64,000 nt of DNA from NCBI GenBank assembly GCA_030998225.1, contig JAPYXD010000701.1, positions 13,438,501 through 13,502,500 of the forward strand. Reading direction: 5' to 3'. A program made the translations under genes and the position numbers. Under the pieces are notes generated by a model, which did no database searches, was not told the DNA's origin, and saw nothing but the letters and a program-made list of their open reading frames with translations. The DNA comes from Diplolepis rosae. Taxonomy: Eukaryota; Arthropoda; Insecta; Hymenoptera; Diplolepididae. Positions 23,344 to 34,442 of this stretch are shown here, piece after piece (position 1 is the stretch's first letter; each line of letters starts with the position of its first letter).

Positions 23344-24602
23344 TTTTTTTACATTGTCATCATCGATGAGAAGGTACTAGTTTTATGTGAAAAATGCCTT
23401 TACAAATTTTCATCAAATCTTTACGTTTTGAGACCCCCAGAGTCAGAAAAAATGGTTTTCACGAAAATGTCTGTCTGTCGGTAGTAGGTCGTGTGCGGCA
23501 TAACTCTCGATAGAATTATCATATTGAATTGAACTTTGGCACACTTTATCGGAGCCGAAAAAGTAAGAAAAAGTTCTTTAACCAGCCATATCCAACCAAA
23601 ATTGAGGAAACGACCATTTTTTGTGTTTTTGAAAAAAAAAAAATTCTAATACTGGATTTTGTTAGTGCTCATAAATCTCTACAAATTTTTTTCATAACAT
23701 TCTTTGATTAAACCAAAATTATAAATGTTACAGCGTGTTAAAACTTGAAAAAAGTCAATATAAAAATTCCATTTCAATTATACGAGATATGAAAAAAGTT
23801 ATCATACAAAATTATTTTCTACATTAAGATCTACAAATTTGAATAGCAAAATTTTTTCATAATATGTATATATCTCTTTTTAATTTAAAAAAATATTATT
23901 GAAAATCCAAAATTCAATTTTTTTAACAATAATATGTGAAATACGAAAAAACGTAAGAATGCAAAGTTGTTTGTTTTCAAAGATCTACAATTTTTGTCTC
24001 ACACAGTTTCTAATAAAACATATATTTTTCGTTTCAATTCCAAAAATACGATTAAAATTTAAAAATTGCATTTTTTAGGCAAAATATGTGAGATGTAAAA
24101 AAACGTTTAGATGGAAAATTATTTGCCTAAATGAGGTCTAATAATTCTGATCAAGACACTTCTCAACAAAATGTATATTTTATGTTTTGATTATAAGAAA
24201 CACTGTTAAAAAATTCCATTTTTTAGCCTAAATATGTGATATGTTTATTAAAAAGTTACTGAAATGTATATAGAAAATCGAGCGCGAAGCCCGAGTGTCA
24301 TTTTGACAATGTGTTCCTTAAGGCCGATAGAACCTTAAGTGAATTGAATTTCCTATTTCACTTAAACTCAAAAACAAATTTAGTGACTTTGAGAAAATGT
24401 GTAATTCACATCATCTGTAATATTATAAAATTGGTTTGAGCTTCAGTCATGTATGCGAAAAGCATAAGACCGAGCGCTAAGGCGAGATCCAAAAAGAACG
24501 GAGCGCGAAGCGCGACGATTAAATCGCGCGTCCTAGGCGCGCTCAAACTTGCGAGTGAAGCGCGCGATCAGAATGTGCCCGCAAAGCGATCAGATTTTTT
24601 TT
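23344..24602 (-). repeat. R1 repeat, near-complete, inverted
   Basis: On the minus strand: the GC-hairpin module (24602-24430, with CGCGCTTCGCGCTCCG), the linker with CTCGGGCTTCGCGCTCG (near 24280) and TTAAGGTTCTATCGGCC, tandem units of about 150 bp, the terminal module with a shortened CAGACAGACA tract (23470-23480), and the end hairpin TCATCGATGA near 23356. Similarity to 3678-4874 and 34443-35845 is high throughout. Confidence 0.85.
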
Positions 24603-26176
24603 TATGAAAATTGAACGACTTTATTCAAACACTCACCAATTAAACAAAAATCAATATTTTTAAAATCCCCTACGTGGTAATCTACACTCATGTAGATTAC
24701 ATAGATTTTTTTTCCAGCTTAAAATTCGCACCAGTTATAGTGTGTGCCGCAGATCGCCTCAAATTCAACATGCCTCGGGAGAATTGCTGCATTGTCGCCA
24801 TTTTGTAATATTTTGCTGCAAAAATCTTTTGTAATATACTTAAATATATGCTCAATAACTACCTGAAGTATTATTTCTCTATCACCTTTCTTTCCGTCCA
24901 AAAAAAATTGTCAAAAAACGCCTTTTTTAGGCCCTTTGAGTGGTTTTACCTCTTAATTTTTTGGAGCGCTCAAAGGCGTCTCGAAAAATAAGCTTAAAAA
25001 TTGTTTATCAGATTTTTTCCATGAAATAGTTTTTGAATATCATTCTTGAATAGTTTATGCATCATTTAAAACATTTAAAAAATGGAAAAAAAAATTCTGG
25101 GTAGTATAACCCCTCAAGACTAAAAAATAGTGTCTTTAAGTCAAATAAATGTTTCTTTTACCGTAAATTAAAAATGAAATATGTTTAATTCAGACAAAAT
25201 TTGTTTTAATCAGTGTTTGTTTATGCGTAGATTCAATACAATTTTTGTCACTCTATAAATTATGTGATGAAATCTAGATTATATTATTAATCACTTTTTG
25301 TCATCTTTATCGTGTTAATAAATCCTAATCCTGCTATTAGGATTGGTAGAGCTAATTAATTAACAAGAATAAAAGACTATTGTTTGTGTCTATCAGTTGA
25401 AGAAATTCCAAATTGCGGGCAATTCAAGAAGCAAAGGAGAAGTAGTGAAACGTGACAGATAATCCTTTCGTTGATGATGGCATTCTCGCAGTTGCATTAC
25501 ACAGAAATGACGTAGTTTCTGAACTAAATTTGTACTAGGTAGTGCCCGAGGACTGGTATTCTCGCGGCTCACGCGGGGAACAATTCTGAAAGTGGCATTT
25601 AAACTTGGAAGAAGAAACGAAAAACATAGAAGTGAGTTTCTAAACAATGGACCGTGACGGAAACCACTTAAAACTATTCCCGAGAACCCATTACTTTGTC
25701 CCTCTCGCTTATCCGATATAGTTAATTTAATGCTGTGAAACAGTACTCGTGCATCGTTTCTATACTTGCTTTCTCACAAACGAGTTTACTTTTGCAAAAG
25801 AGGGAAAGGGAGAAAAAGGGTAACGCTTGACGCAGAAGAAATTGAAGTGAAAAATCTCGCGTTCAAGACCAGCTAAAAATCACTTATTCTTCATTGAAAG
25901 AATTAAGCACAGTGCTACAAATTATATAAATTCTCCCTCAACTCAATTTTTCGGTGTTTCAAATAATTCTTCTTGGAAATTTTCATCAGGGGTAACAAAT
26001 TGGTTGACTTTTTTCAGCAGATGCACGGAGAAAAATATTTTTAAAAAATTTTACTCAATTTTTGAGCAATGTTGGAACATATGGACAAGTTGGAGATGAT
26101 TTAATATTATTGTATCAATTTGTGACGTAAATTTTGAAACTTTACTGAATTAAAAAGCATTCTTTGACATTTGGTA
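24603..26176. other. Unassigned; GC-balanced at 25380-25900
   Basis: No domain, TIR or RNA was recognised. Short frames at 24719-24901 and 25393-25647 show no motif. 25380-25900 may be unique host DNA (inference from composition only). Confidence 0.35.
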
Positions 26177-27465
26177 CACTAACGTCGGAAATTGTGCGCA
26201 TGGTGCTCGTGATCGCTATTGAAAATCACTGCTGACTTTGAACCACGATATCTTGGTGAAAAAAAGAGATAGGGCATTTTTAGAAATACAGTTGAAAAGC
26301 TTATGAAATTCGACGTCTAGTGATGCTCAATAAATATTTTGTTGACTTTCTGAAAATAATACAGCATGTGAGAAGTTAAAAAAAAAAATTCAAGATTTTC
26401 TCAAATTCTCTACCTCAACTTCAACTTTTTGCATGGCCTAGGAAAAAATTTTCCAAAATCTGAAAATTTTAAGACATAAAGTCTAAAATCTTATCTTTAA
26501 TTAAAGCCAAGAAAACTTGAAAAATATTCATGGGTACCCGAGATACGATTAAAAATGTTCAATCGTATCTGAGTTGAATTTTAATCGACGATCACGATTC
26601 TCGGCCGGTTTGTTGCTCGCCTCCTTCGTTAAGGCAGGACCGAATAGGCCACGCACAAAGGTGGCGCTTAAGTGGAGCTCTCTTATATGTTCATTGATCC
26701 AAGAACGTGTTTCCTTTATTTCCTTTCCTTTCATTCTTAGTTAATATTTACAATGACTATTAAAATTCTTATTAATGTTCTAGTTTATAAGAATTTTAAG
26801 AAATAAAAAATGTTTACATATCATTGTTCTATTCGTTAATATGGGGATAATATTGGATTTAAATAATTTTTAATAATCACAAATAACAATAAATATTTTT
26901 TGAGATTTAGAATATTTAGAAATAAAAATTACTAATGAACAGAATCAAAAATAAATATAAGAGGGCTCCACTTAAGCGCCACCTTTGTACGTGGCCTATT
27001 CGGTCCTGCCTCAACGAAGGAGGCGAGCAACAAACCGGCCGAGAATCGTGATCGTCGATTAAAATTCAACTCAGATATGATTGAACATTTTTAATCGTAT
27101 CTCGGGTACCCATGAATATCTTTCAAGTTTTCTTGGCTTAAATTAAAGATAAGATTTTAGACTTTATGTCTTAAAATTTTCAGATTTTGGAAAAATTTTT
27201 CCTAGGTCATGCAAAAAGTTGAAGTTGAGGTAGAGAATTTGAGAAAATCTTGAATTTTTTTTTTAACTTCTCACGTGCTGTATTATATTCAGAAAGTCAA
27301 CAAAATATTTATTGAGCATCACTAGACGTCGAATTTCATAAGCTTTTCAACTGTATTTCTAAAAATGCCGTATCTCTTTTTTTCACCAAGATATCGTGGT
27401 TCAAAGTCAGCAGTGATTTTCAATAGCGATCACGAGCACCGAGCGCACAATTTCCGACGGTAGTG
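26177..27465. mobile_element. 1,289-bp giant palindromic element, TA-flanked
   Basis: The ends CACTAACGTCGGAAATTGTG and the inverse CACTACCGTCGGAAATTGTG are flanked by TA (26175-26176, 27466-27467). The left arm (to about 26735) is matched base for base, with few mismatches, by the right arm (from about 26950); arms are about 520-560 bp around a spacer of about 215 bp. The arms include ACTTAAGCGCCACCTTTG and CGGCCGAGAATCGTGATCGT. There is no transposase frame. It is a foldback MITE, probably of the Tc1/mariner/pogo group (inferred from TA). High arm identity suggests recent origin or arm-to-arm gene conversion. Confidence 0.92.
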
Positions 27466-27467
27466 TA

Positions 27468-27964
27468 CGTCACGAATTATAACAATAATTTAAAGGAACA
27501 TAGTACCTTCTTAGGTCGGAAAAAAATCGATTTTTCAACGAGTGTCTTATTCGAAAATGTTGCATGTCGATAATGTTCTCTAAAAATTTTGGACAGAAAT
27601 TTGAAATATTTTTGAAGTTATAATTATAATTATCTTTCAGCCGTTGACAACGGTTTATATGTGAAAATTTGTTTTTCAGAACATTTAAAATGCGTTTTTC
27701 TGAAAACAATGTTTTTGCAATTGGAGTGCATGATTACTAAAAAAGATTAATCGATTAGTCTGGAATTTAATTATCTTATTCTACACAACAATAACTCCAG
27801 TATAGAATAGAATGAAGAAGATTGGTTTATTTTTCTCTCAATTTTTGAGTATGTTTTTACGAAAAAAATGATATGATAATGGCCAGCCATTTTGTGAATA
27901 TTTGCTCAAATAAAATAATTAAGGTCTATACTGGAGGCATAGACAGAATCTTTCGAAAAATATA
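27468..27964. other. Unassigned AT-rich spacer
   Basis: Nothing was recognised. A 79-codon minus frame at 27470-27709 has no motif. Confidence 0.3.
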
Positions 27965-28345
27965 TATTTTTTTTTTCAGAAGCTCGAGCATCAAACTTCA
28001 CACACGTAAAATAAACTTTTTTCTCCCTCGTTGCATAATTTACTATTCTTCAACAAATGTCTAAACAGCGCATGTTTTCGATCCCGTGAAGTGAGCTGAA
28101 CGTGGCTTTTTTCAGACTGGAGAGGAGGTAACAGGGAAAATTTTTTCCTGTTACGAGTTTATGTCTTTGTTATGGTACTTTTTATCCCTGTTCTGCTCCC
28201 TGGTCTGAAAACAGCCACGTTCATCCCGCTTCACAGGGTCGAAAATGTGCCTTTTTTTTGTCCATGTGTTGAAGAGTATAATATTATGCAACTAGGGAGA
28301 AAAAAGTTTATTTTGCGAGTGTAAAGTTTAATGCCCAAGCAAAGC
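27965..28345. repeat. Foldback repeat with ~130-bp arms
   Basis: About 27980-28115 is the imperfect inverse of 28205-28345: AAATAAACTTTTTTCTCCCT opposite AGGGAGAAAAAAGTTTATTT, and AACGTGGCTTTTTTCAGAC opposite GTCTGAAAACAGCCACGTT. The loop is about 90 bp. Flanking duplications were not resolved. Confidence 0.75.
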
Positions 28346-28374
28346 GAGGGCAACAAGCACACGAGTAAAATAAA

Positions 28375-28475
28375 TGTTTCTCCCGTCTTGGATACGATTT
28401 TTTCCCACTTGGGGGTCAAAAAATGGACTTGTTTTCCTCGCAAGGGGAAAAAAGTGTACTTTTTGACCCGCTAGT
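28375..28475 (-). repeat. Dispersed repeat shared with 46378-46480
   Basis: The inverse of this block (CTACTAGCGGGTCAAAAAGT .. GTCCATTTTTTGACCCCC) matches 46378-46480 in plus orientation with moderate divergence. Confidence 0.6.
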
Positions 28476-29079
28476 AGTAAAAAGACTTTTTTCATTAATT
28501 TATCAATTTTATGAAAACTGTTTAAATTTTCTACTGAGAAAGTTCTATCTTTCCTTGAATAATTTCCAACTTTTCCATATGCCCTAACTTTGCTAAAAGT
28601 TGAATAAAGTTTCTCGAACTATTTCTCTCCGCCTGAGCGACTTTTGGTATTCGGATTGATTATGATTTCAATAAATGGAAATTCAAAATGCGTTTGTTGA
28701 AATCCAATCATAAAACACACGTACAATATATACAAGGTATGCATCATATAGTGAAATTTCATGTCTTCAGATTGGTTCCTATAGTTAGACCGGAAACTTA
28801 TTAAGTGATGTGTCAGATTAAAAACTGGACTTGGATCAACCCAAAATTGGATTGAAAACTCGGTTCAAATTTATTTGAATTAAATAACACTTTTAATTTC
28901 AATTAGTAGTTTTTATTTTACTAATTTCAATCAGTAACTGAATTCTAGCCATGTAATCAGTTTCTTAAAACTGATTTTTAAGTTAATATGACTTAAAACA
29001 AATAATTGTACAGCCATAATTCAACCATTGATTGAAATTGCATAGTAAAAACAACTGATTGAAATTGATATAGAATATA

Positions 29080-29266
29080 CACTGAGAAAAAAATTCTATT
29101 GAATCTATAGCATTTCTGACAGAATCATGTATACTATGGATCATTGAAATATAATATATAGGAACCAATACATATGGTACCAATTCCATAGCATATTGAT
29201 TTGAACCAATGATATACATGCTTTTAGCAGAAATGCTATAGGTTCAATAGCACTTTTTTCTCAGTC
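29080..29266. mobile_element. 187-bp MITE
   Basis: CACTGAGAAAAAAATTCTAT pairs with the inverse of the right end (GACTGAGAAAAAAGTGCTAT). Arms run about 38 bp through CTATAGCATTTCTG. The left flank is TA; the right flank is TT, probably a decayed TA. A partial end lies at 21418. Confidence 0.8.
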
Positions 29267-29297
29267 TTATAATTAATAAATAACCCAAGAAAAACAA

Positions 29298-29490
29298 ATT
29301 ATTATATTTTGAAAAAAAATTCTGTGAAAAAAGGAACGCTTCCACTCCGCTGGGTATCGAGCCCAGGATCTTCCGATTGCCGGTCGAATGCTGTCGAATG
29401 ACCGGCAACTGAAAGGTCCTGGGTTCGGTACCCAGCGAAGTGGAAGCGTCCCTTTTTTTACAAAAAAAAATTTCAAAATATATTGAAAAT
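29298..29490. repeat. Foldback built from two tRNA-like 3' halves
   Basis: The left arm (minus sense) and the right arm (plus sense) each contain an anticodon-arm-to-acceptor segment like the tRNA-like sequence at 41571: GGTCCTGGGTTCGGTACCCA in the right arm and, inverted, TCCTGGGCTCGATACCCAGC in the left. Both end in a GTGGAAGCGTxCC-TTTTTT tail. The arms extend beyond the tRNA part into TATATTTTGAAA..TTTT. The centre is a short GTCGAATG-type overlap. The 5' tRNA half, with the A box, is absent from both arms. It looks like a head-to-head dimer of a tRNA-derived repeat. Confidence 0.75.
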
Positions 29491-30467
29491 TCCATCTAGT
29501 CTTAAATAACGTTAAATTAATTCTAAATCACAGGTTGATGAGATCGGTATAGTAGATCGACTGAAATAATTTGGAAGAATTAGTAAATAGTTCAAATTAT
29601 TATATGTTTTTTACCAATCGAATTAATGTATTTGCTTATGACTTATATTTAAAAATAGATTTTTTAAAAAGAATTCGATAAGTGCTATGATTCTCTATAA
29701 CTCAAGTTTTGAATGACAAACAAAAGACCAATAAAATCAATATTCGAAAATATAGTAAAATTTTAATGTAATTCTTATTTATAATCTTGGCTATAAATTA
29801 AAATTTGAGCGACTTGATCAAAGCTTCATCTAGCAATTTTGATTTTCACACTCAAATAAATGTTCAGACATTATGCGTAACATAATTATATTAAACATAA
29901 TTGAAAAGTTGATGAGATCGGTTGGGCTGAGGCCAAATTAGAATAAAAAAGTGACATGTCGCTCGCGAAATGAAGAATTATAATTAAAAGCAGAGATAAA
30001 GGAAAGAAAAAAATGGCTTTTATAGTTTCAATACAGTCGTGAAAATTCCAGAACGACGTACTTTGGTGTAGAACCGAGTTGTGTGCGAGCTTTTAAATGC
30101 CCTGTGGCCGCTATAAAGGAGAGGGGAAGGAGAAATGGTGGCAGAAGCTTGCACCATGAAACTGCAATACCATGACGTTCCACACTCGACGTTGAAGCAA
30201 TTAACCGTCGCAATTGCCCCGCACTTGCCGCAGACTGTCAGCGCCACCACTAGGGCAATACAACAATGCCATGACAGTTCACCCACTTTGTCTCTTGCTC
30301 CGATTGCTTCTTCTATATTATTACCTTAAAATTGACCTTTCAAGGGCACCACATCAGCATTATTACACTACATAACCTCAAATTACATAATAGTTTATAC
30401 ATAGAAGCAGGGAAAATTATGTCAGAATTAATCGCAATATATTTTGGAAGAGGCAAAAATACATCCT
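29491..30467. other. Unassigned; GC-balanced at 30000-30330
   Basis: No gene was recognised. Overlapping short frames on both strands at 30020-30330 carry no visible domain. Confidence 0.35.
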
Positions 30468-31050
30468 TTAACCCTTTCAGTCACAGGAGCCATTATAGTG
30501 GCCACCTTTTTTATGTCCCTTTTTTGTCATTAAATTTTTGAAATCACGCATAAAACTGGAATTTTTTGCATTTTTAGTTAGTGAAATACTTATACTTTAG
30601 AGTGATCAAGATATTTTATGAATTTATAAAAATTAATTATTGTTATAAACAAAGGTATGCGGAAAAAAGGGTGTTTTTTTGGATTTAATTCGTTATTGGC
30701 GAAATTTGATTATAAATATGAGCTAAAAATACTTGGAACTTATTGGCTTATTATCCAACAAAATATTACTGTCATTGGATTTATAAAAATTCTTAATCAC
30801 TATCCAATATGGCGACCGTAATTATGAAAAATTGACAATTTTTTCAATTTACAGGGATTAACTTTTCTAAAAAAGAATAGTTCTTTGTATTTAAGTTACT
30901 TTGTATGCTATTCAATATAAAGGCTCTATTTGATAGATGAAATTCAATATGACCAATGCAATATGGCGGAATAATTTTGAAAAATACCTTTTGTCTCAAT
31001 GTATAAGCAATTATCTCTAAATAAATGTTTATCTGTATTACAGTTAGCTT

Positions 31051-33309
31051 CCCTGCTGGAAGTATAAAAGATAGAGAGAGATAGAAACGGGGGTATAGAA
31101 ACAGATAGAACCTTCTCTATCTCTTCCAAGTAGCCGATTTACATCCCCAAAACGCTATGTCTTTCTATCTTCAAAATTATATTCACCATGCCAAGGAATA
31201 TCTATCTCTTTTTATCCCACAGTTTATCTCTTATTCTCGAATATCTATCTCTTCCTATCTCCAGTCTATCCCTACGTCTGATAATATTTGTATCTTCCTA
31301 TCCCCTTGTCTATTCTTTTAACCGGTAATATTTATCTCTTTCCTATCATTGTAAACAAAATTTGGATCATATTGTATTCCCTTCTCGATCTTTCGTTTCA
31401 AATTTGTTAATTTTCATACCCCTAACATATATTTAACAATTTTATAAATGCATTACTTTGTACATAACTAATATACTTAATTTTTCGCTAACGCGTATAA
31501 CACTGAAAAATCAGTATGTACCGAGATTCGAACCCTAACCACGCACGCATCCATATATTGCCAAACGCTTAGTCTACTGAGCTAAGGTAGAACATGAGAT
31601 AACTGTGAAAAATCTCGATGTTAATCATGAGATACATTTCGCTATCCATGTCTATTCCTCGACTATCTTTGTCCAACTTTTTCTATCCCTTCGTTAATCC
31701 AAAATCAATCCAATCTTTCGATCTATACCTTATATATTTGCGGTAAATAAAAGGAATTATTTGTAATTAATGATACAGCATGTACAAGATTAGAAGACTA
31801 ACCACGAAGAGGGACAGGGATTGCAAGAGATAAGCGTGAATCTGGATTGGCAAAGAGATATACAAAAGATAGAAAGTGATAGAGGTAAATAGATGAGGGA
31901 TATATTGAAATAAAGAAAAGAAAATTCAATGATATAGCCGTGAATTTGGATTGGAAAAAAGATCTAAAAAGATACATGTCAGTATACGAGAGATAGGCAC
32001 AGATTAGGAGAAGGGGATTAAAAGATATATATGTAAATTTGGATAAACAAGAGATAGAAAGAGATCTAGTGGATAGAAAAGAGATAAAAATAGATACAGG
32101 TGGATAAATGAGGATTAGACTGAGGTGAAAAAAAGGGGTTAAAAGAGATAGGCAAAAAAACGGATTGACAAAGATATATAAAGAAATAGAGGTGGATATA
32201 CAAGAGATAAAAAGAGATAGTGGTGGTTAGAAAAGAGATAAAAATAGATGCAAGTGGATAGATGAGGATTAGGCTGAGATAATGAAAATGGAGATCAAAG
32301 ATATAGGCATCAATCTGGATTGACAAAGAGATATAAAGATACAGAGGTGGATATACAAGAAATAGAAAGAGATCTTGGTGGATAGAAAAGAGATAAAAAT
32401 AGATACAGGTGGATAAATGAGGATTAGGCTGAGATAAAGAAAATGGGGTTGAAAGAAATAGCCATCAATCTGCATTGACAAAGAGATATAAAGAAATAGA
32501 GGTGGATAGATAAGAGATAGGAACAAATAAAGGTGGATATACGAAAAATAGACAAAGATAAAGAAAACGGTATTAAAAGAGATAGGCGTGAATTAGGATT
32601 GACAAAGAGATAAAATGAGATAAAGGTGAATATACGAGAGATAGGCTGAGACTAGGAGAAGGGGATTAAAAGATATATATGTAAATTTGGATAAACAAGA
32701 GATAGAAAGAGATCTAGTGGATAGAAAAAAGATAAAAATAGATACAGGTGGATAAATGAGGATTAGGCTGAGATAAAGAAAATGGGGTTAAAAGAGATAG
32801 GCATCAATCTGGATTGACAAAGAGATATAAAGAAATAGAGGTGGATAGATAAGAGATAGAAACACATAAAGGTGGATATACGAAAAATAGACAAAGATAA
32901 AGAAAACGGTATTAAAAGAGATAGGCGTGAATTAGGATTGACAAAGAGATAAAATGAGATAAAGGTGAATATACGAGAGATAGGCTGAGACTAGGAGAAG
33001 GGGATTGAAAGAGATATATGCAAATTTGAATAAACAATAGATAGAAAGAGATCTTGGTGGATAAAAAAGAGATAAAAATAGATACAGGTGGATAAATGAG
33101 GATTAGGCGGGGATAAAGAAAATGGGCTTGAAAGAAATAGGCATCAATCTGCATTGACAAAGAGATATAAAGAAAAAATGTGGATAGACAAGGGATAGAA
33201 AGAGATAGTGTTGGATAGACGAGGGTTAAATTTTTGTTATCTTTTCCTATCTAAGAGATAGAAAGCGATTAAAAGTGATAGGATTTCTATCTCTTTACTT
33301 CCTGCAGGG
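31051..33309. mobile_element. CCCTGC-ended element filled with GATA-type arrays
   Basis: CCCTGCTGGAAGTA (31051) pairs with the inverse CCCTGCAGGAAGTA (ending 33309). The left third (about 31120-31720) is pyrimidine-rich on the plus strand (TATCTCTTTCTATC words). The right two-thirds (about 31790-33260) is the purine complement (GATAGAAAGAGATAG, GGTGGATAAATGAGGATTAG), so the array is inverted about its centre. In the right part the GAGGATTAGGCTGAGAT landmark recurs at 32110, 32266, 32420, 32760 and 33098. The last steps are about 340 bp and the earlier ones about 155 bp, showing a higher-order repeat. Minus-strand frames of 82-86 codons here are low-complexity artefacts. No target duplication was found. 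Confidence 0.8.
31516..31591 (-). repeat. tRNA-like sequence (pol III box A and B)
   Basis: On the minus strand, TTAGCTCAGTAGACTAAGC resembles a tRNA box A/D arm and GGGTTCGAATCTCGG a canonical box B/T arm, about 46 nt apart. The acceptor strands do not pair and the anticodon arm is not well formed, so it is read as a tRNA-derived relic (SINE head or pseudogene), not a working tRNA. Confidence 0.5.
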
Positions 33310-33851
33310 TTGTATCTTATTCATTACAAAAGCTCTGCTTTATACTCGTAATTCAATATGGAAGATTCAATATGGCGGCTGCAATAATGAAAAAATGACA
33401 GTTTCTTTGTATAACTTCCAACGATGAGGTTCATATTTTTTCTAGAACATGTATTTTTTGCTGTTCAACCTCAGTGCGATTTGATTCTCAAAATTCAATA
33501 TAACGCATTTAATGTGGCGAGTACAATCATTTTGAAGAAACACTGTTTCTTCTAAAAATTTTAGATTGAACATACGAAAACTTTTCTAGTACAATCGTTT
33601 TGAAAGTCACCATACTGTAATAACTAGTGATTTATTAGTTTTAATTTTAGTGATATTTATTATGTAAATCGAAATCGCTAAGTGTTCATTATTACATTTT
33701 CTAATCATTTTGATTTTATTGAATATATTTATTTGGTTTAGACAATACAGTAGTATTGTATGATAAATTTTTGATGCATAATATATTGTAAGTAGATTTA
33801 CATTCAATTTATAAATAATATATTACATATTATAGAAACACAAAATTTGTC

Positions 33852-34052
33852 ATGGATTTTTCGGAAATTCCGAGTGGGGATGAAAGTGAAGATAATGAAT
33901 ACGGAAATGATAGTGATTTAGATAGCCTACAAGATATTGGTGAAAATTTAAAAAAAATTTATGTCCGCCATTTTGAATTTGCAGAATATGACCTCTTATT
34001 CGTAATGAGGGACCCCAAAAACCTATATAAAGAGTTTTCAGTACACATTTAA
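33852..34052 (+). pseudogene. Acidic N-terminal frame, possible piggyBac transposase relic
   Basis: Sixty-six codons begin MDFSEIPSGDESEDNEYG and continue with more Asp/Glu/Ser, then turn into translated tandem-repeat sequence (the 'GTCCGCCATTTTGAAT' unit) after about residue 35. Acidic, serine-rich N-termini of this kind are usual in piggyBac-family transposases, and the frame sits inside a TTAA-flanked piggyBac-like element. No DDD catalytic domain or Cys-rich C-terminus follows, and the position near the right end is not that of an intact gene. The link to transposase is inference; a chance frame is possible. Confidence 0.4.
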
Positions 34053-34270
34053 CCAAATTAAAAATGTTATGTCCGCCATATTGGATCCGCCATTTTGAAT
34101 TTGCAAAATTTTACTTCATATTCTTTATCAGCGACCTCAAAAACTTATGAAAAGAGTTTTTAGTACACATTTAACCAAATTAAAAATGTTATGTCCGCCA
34201 TATTGGATCCGCCATTTTGAATTTGCAAAATTTTACTTCATATTCTTTATCAGCGACCTCAAAAACCATA
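33943..34270 (+). repeat. Tandem repeat, 123-bp period, about 2.7 copies
   Basis: 'AACCAAATTAAAAATGTTAT' starts at 34051 and again at 34174 (123 bp). The two units are nearly identical, and a diverged first unit starts near 33943. Each holds GTCCGCCATATTGGATCCGC and CAGCGACCTCAAAAAC. The units belong to the 'ATATGGCGG' family found elsewhere in the same piggyBac-like element. Confidence 0.88.
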
Positions 34271-34442
34271 GGGTAGTATATTAAATTGAAAATTAAACTA
34301 TCGTGTTAATGGCGTGACTGAAAGGGTTAAAACAAATTAATTATTTATCAAAATTAAGGTCAAGTTCATAAGTTGTTTAACTTGTTAAAAAAATCGTGGA
34401 ATATTTTGATTAAGTATTTATGAAAGTTTAATGTAAAAAAAA

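Larger units (their letters stand above)
30472..34326. mobile_element. piggyBac-like element, 3.86 kb, non-autonomous
   Basis: Perfect 13-bp termini CCCTTTCAGTCAC lie in inverted orientation and are flanked by TTAA at 30468-30471 and 34327-34330, the signature of piggyBac-type insertion (CCC start, TTAA target). No full transposase is present. The interior has a degenerate tandem family with 'CAATATGGCGG' words (30797, 30965, 33360, 33960, 34075, 34198), a foreign 2.26-kb element at 31051-33309, and a short acidic frame at 33852 that could be a transposase N-terminus. The TTAA ends are what is seen; mobilisation in trans is inference. Confidence 0.88.

Noticed and set aside
30020..30329. Overlapping frames (61-88 codons) on both strands
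   Set aside because: No recognisable domain, no splice signals in register, and openness explained by moderate GC content.
32066..33160. Minus frames of 82-86 codons rich in Ile, Tyr, Ser and Leu, like membrane proteins
   Set aside because: They are translations of the purine/pyrimidine array. Apparent hydrophobicity comes from the TATCTC-type repeat.
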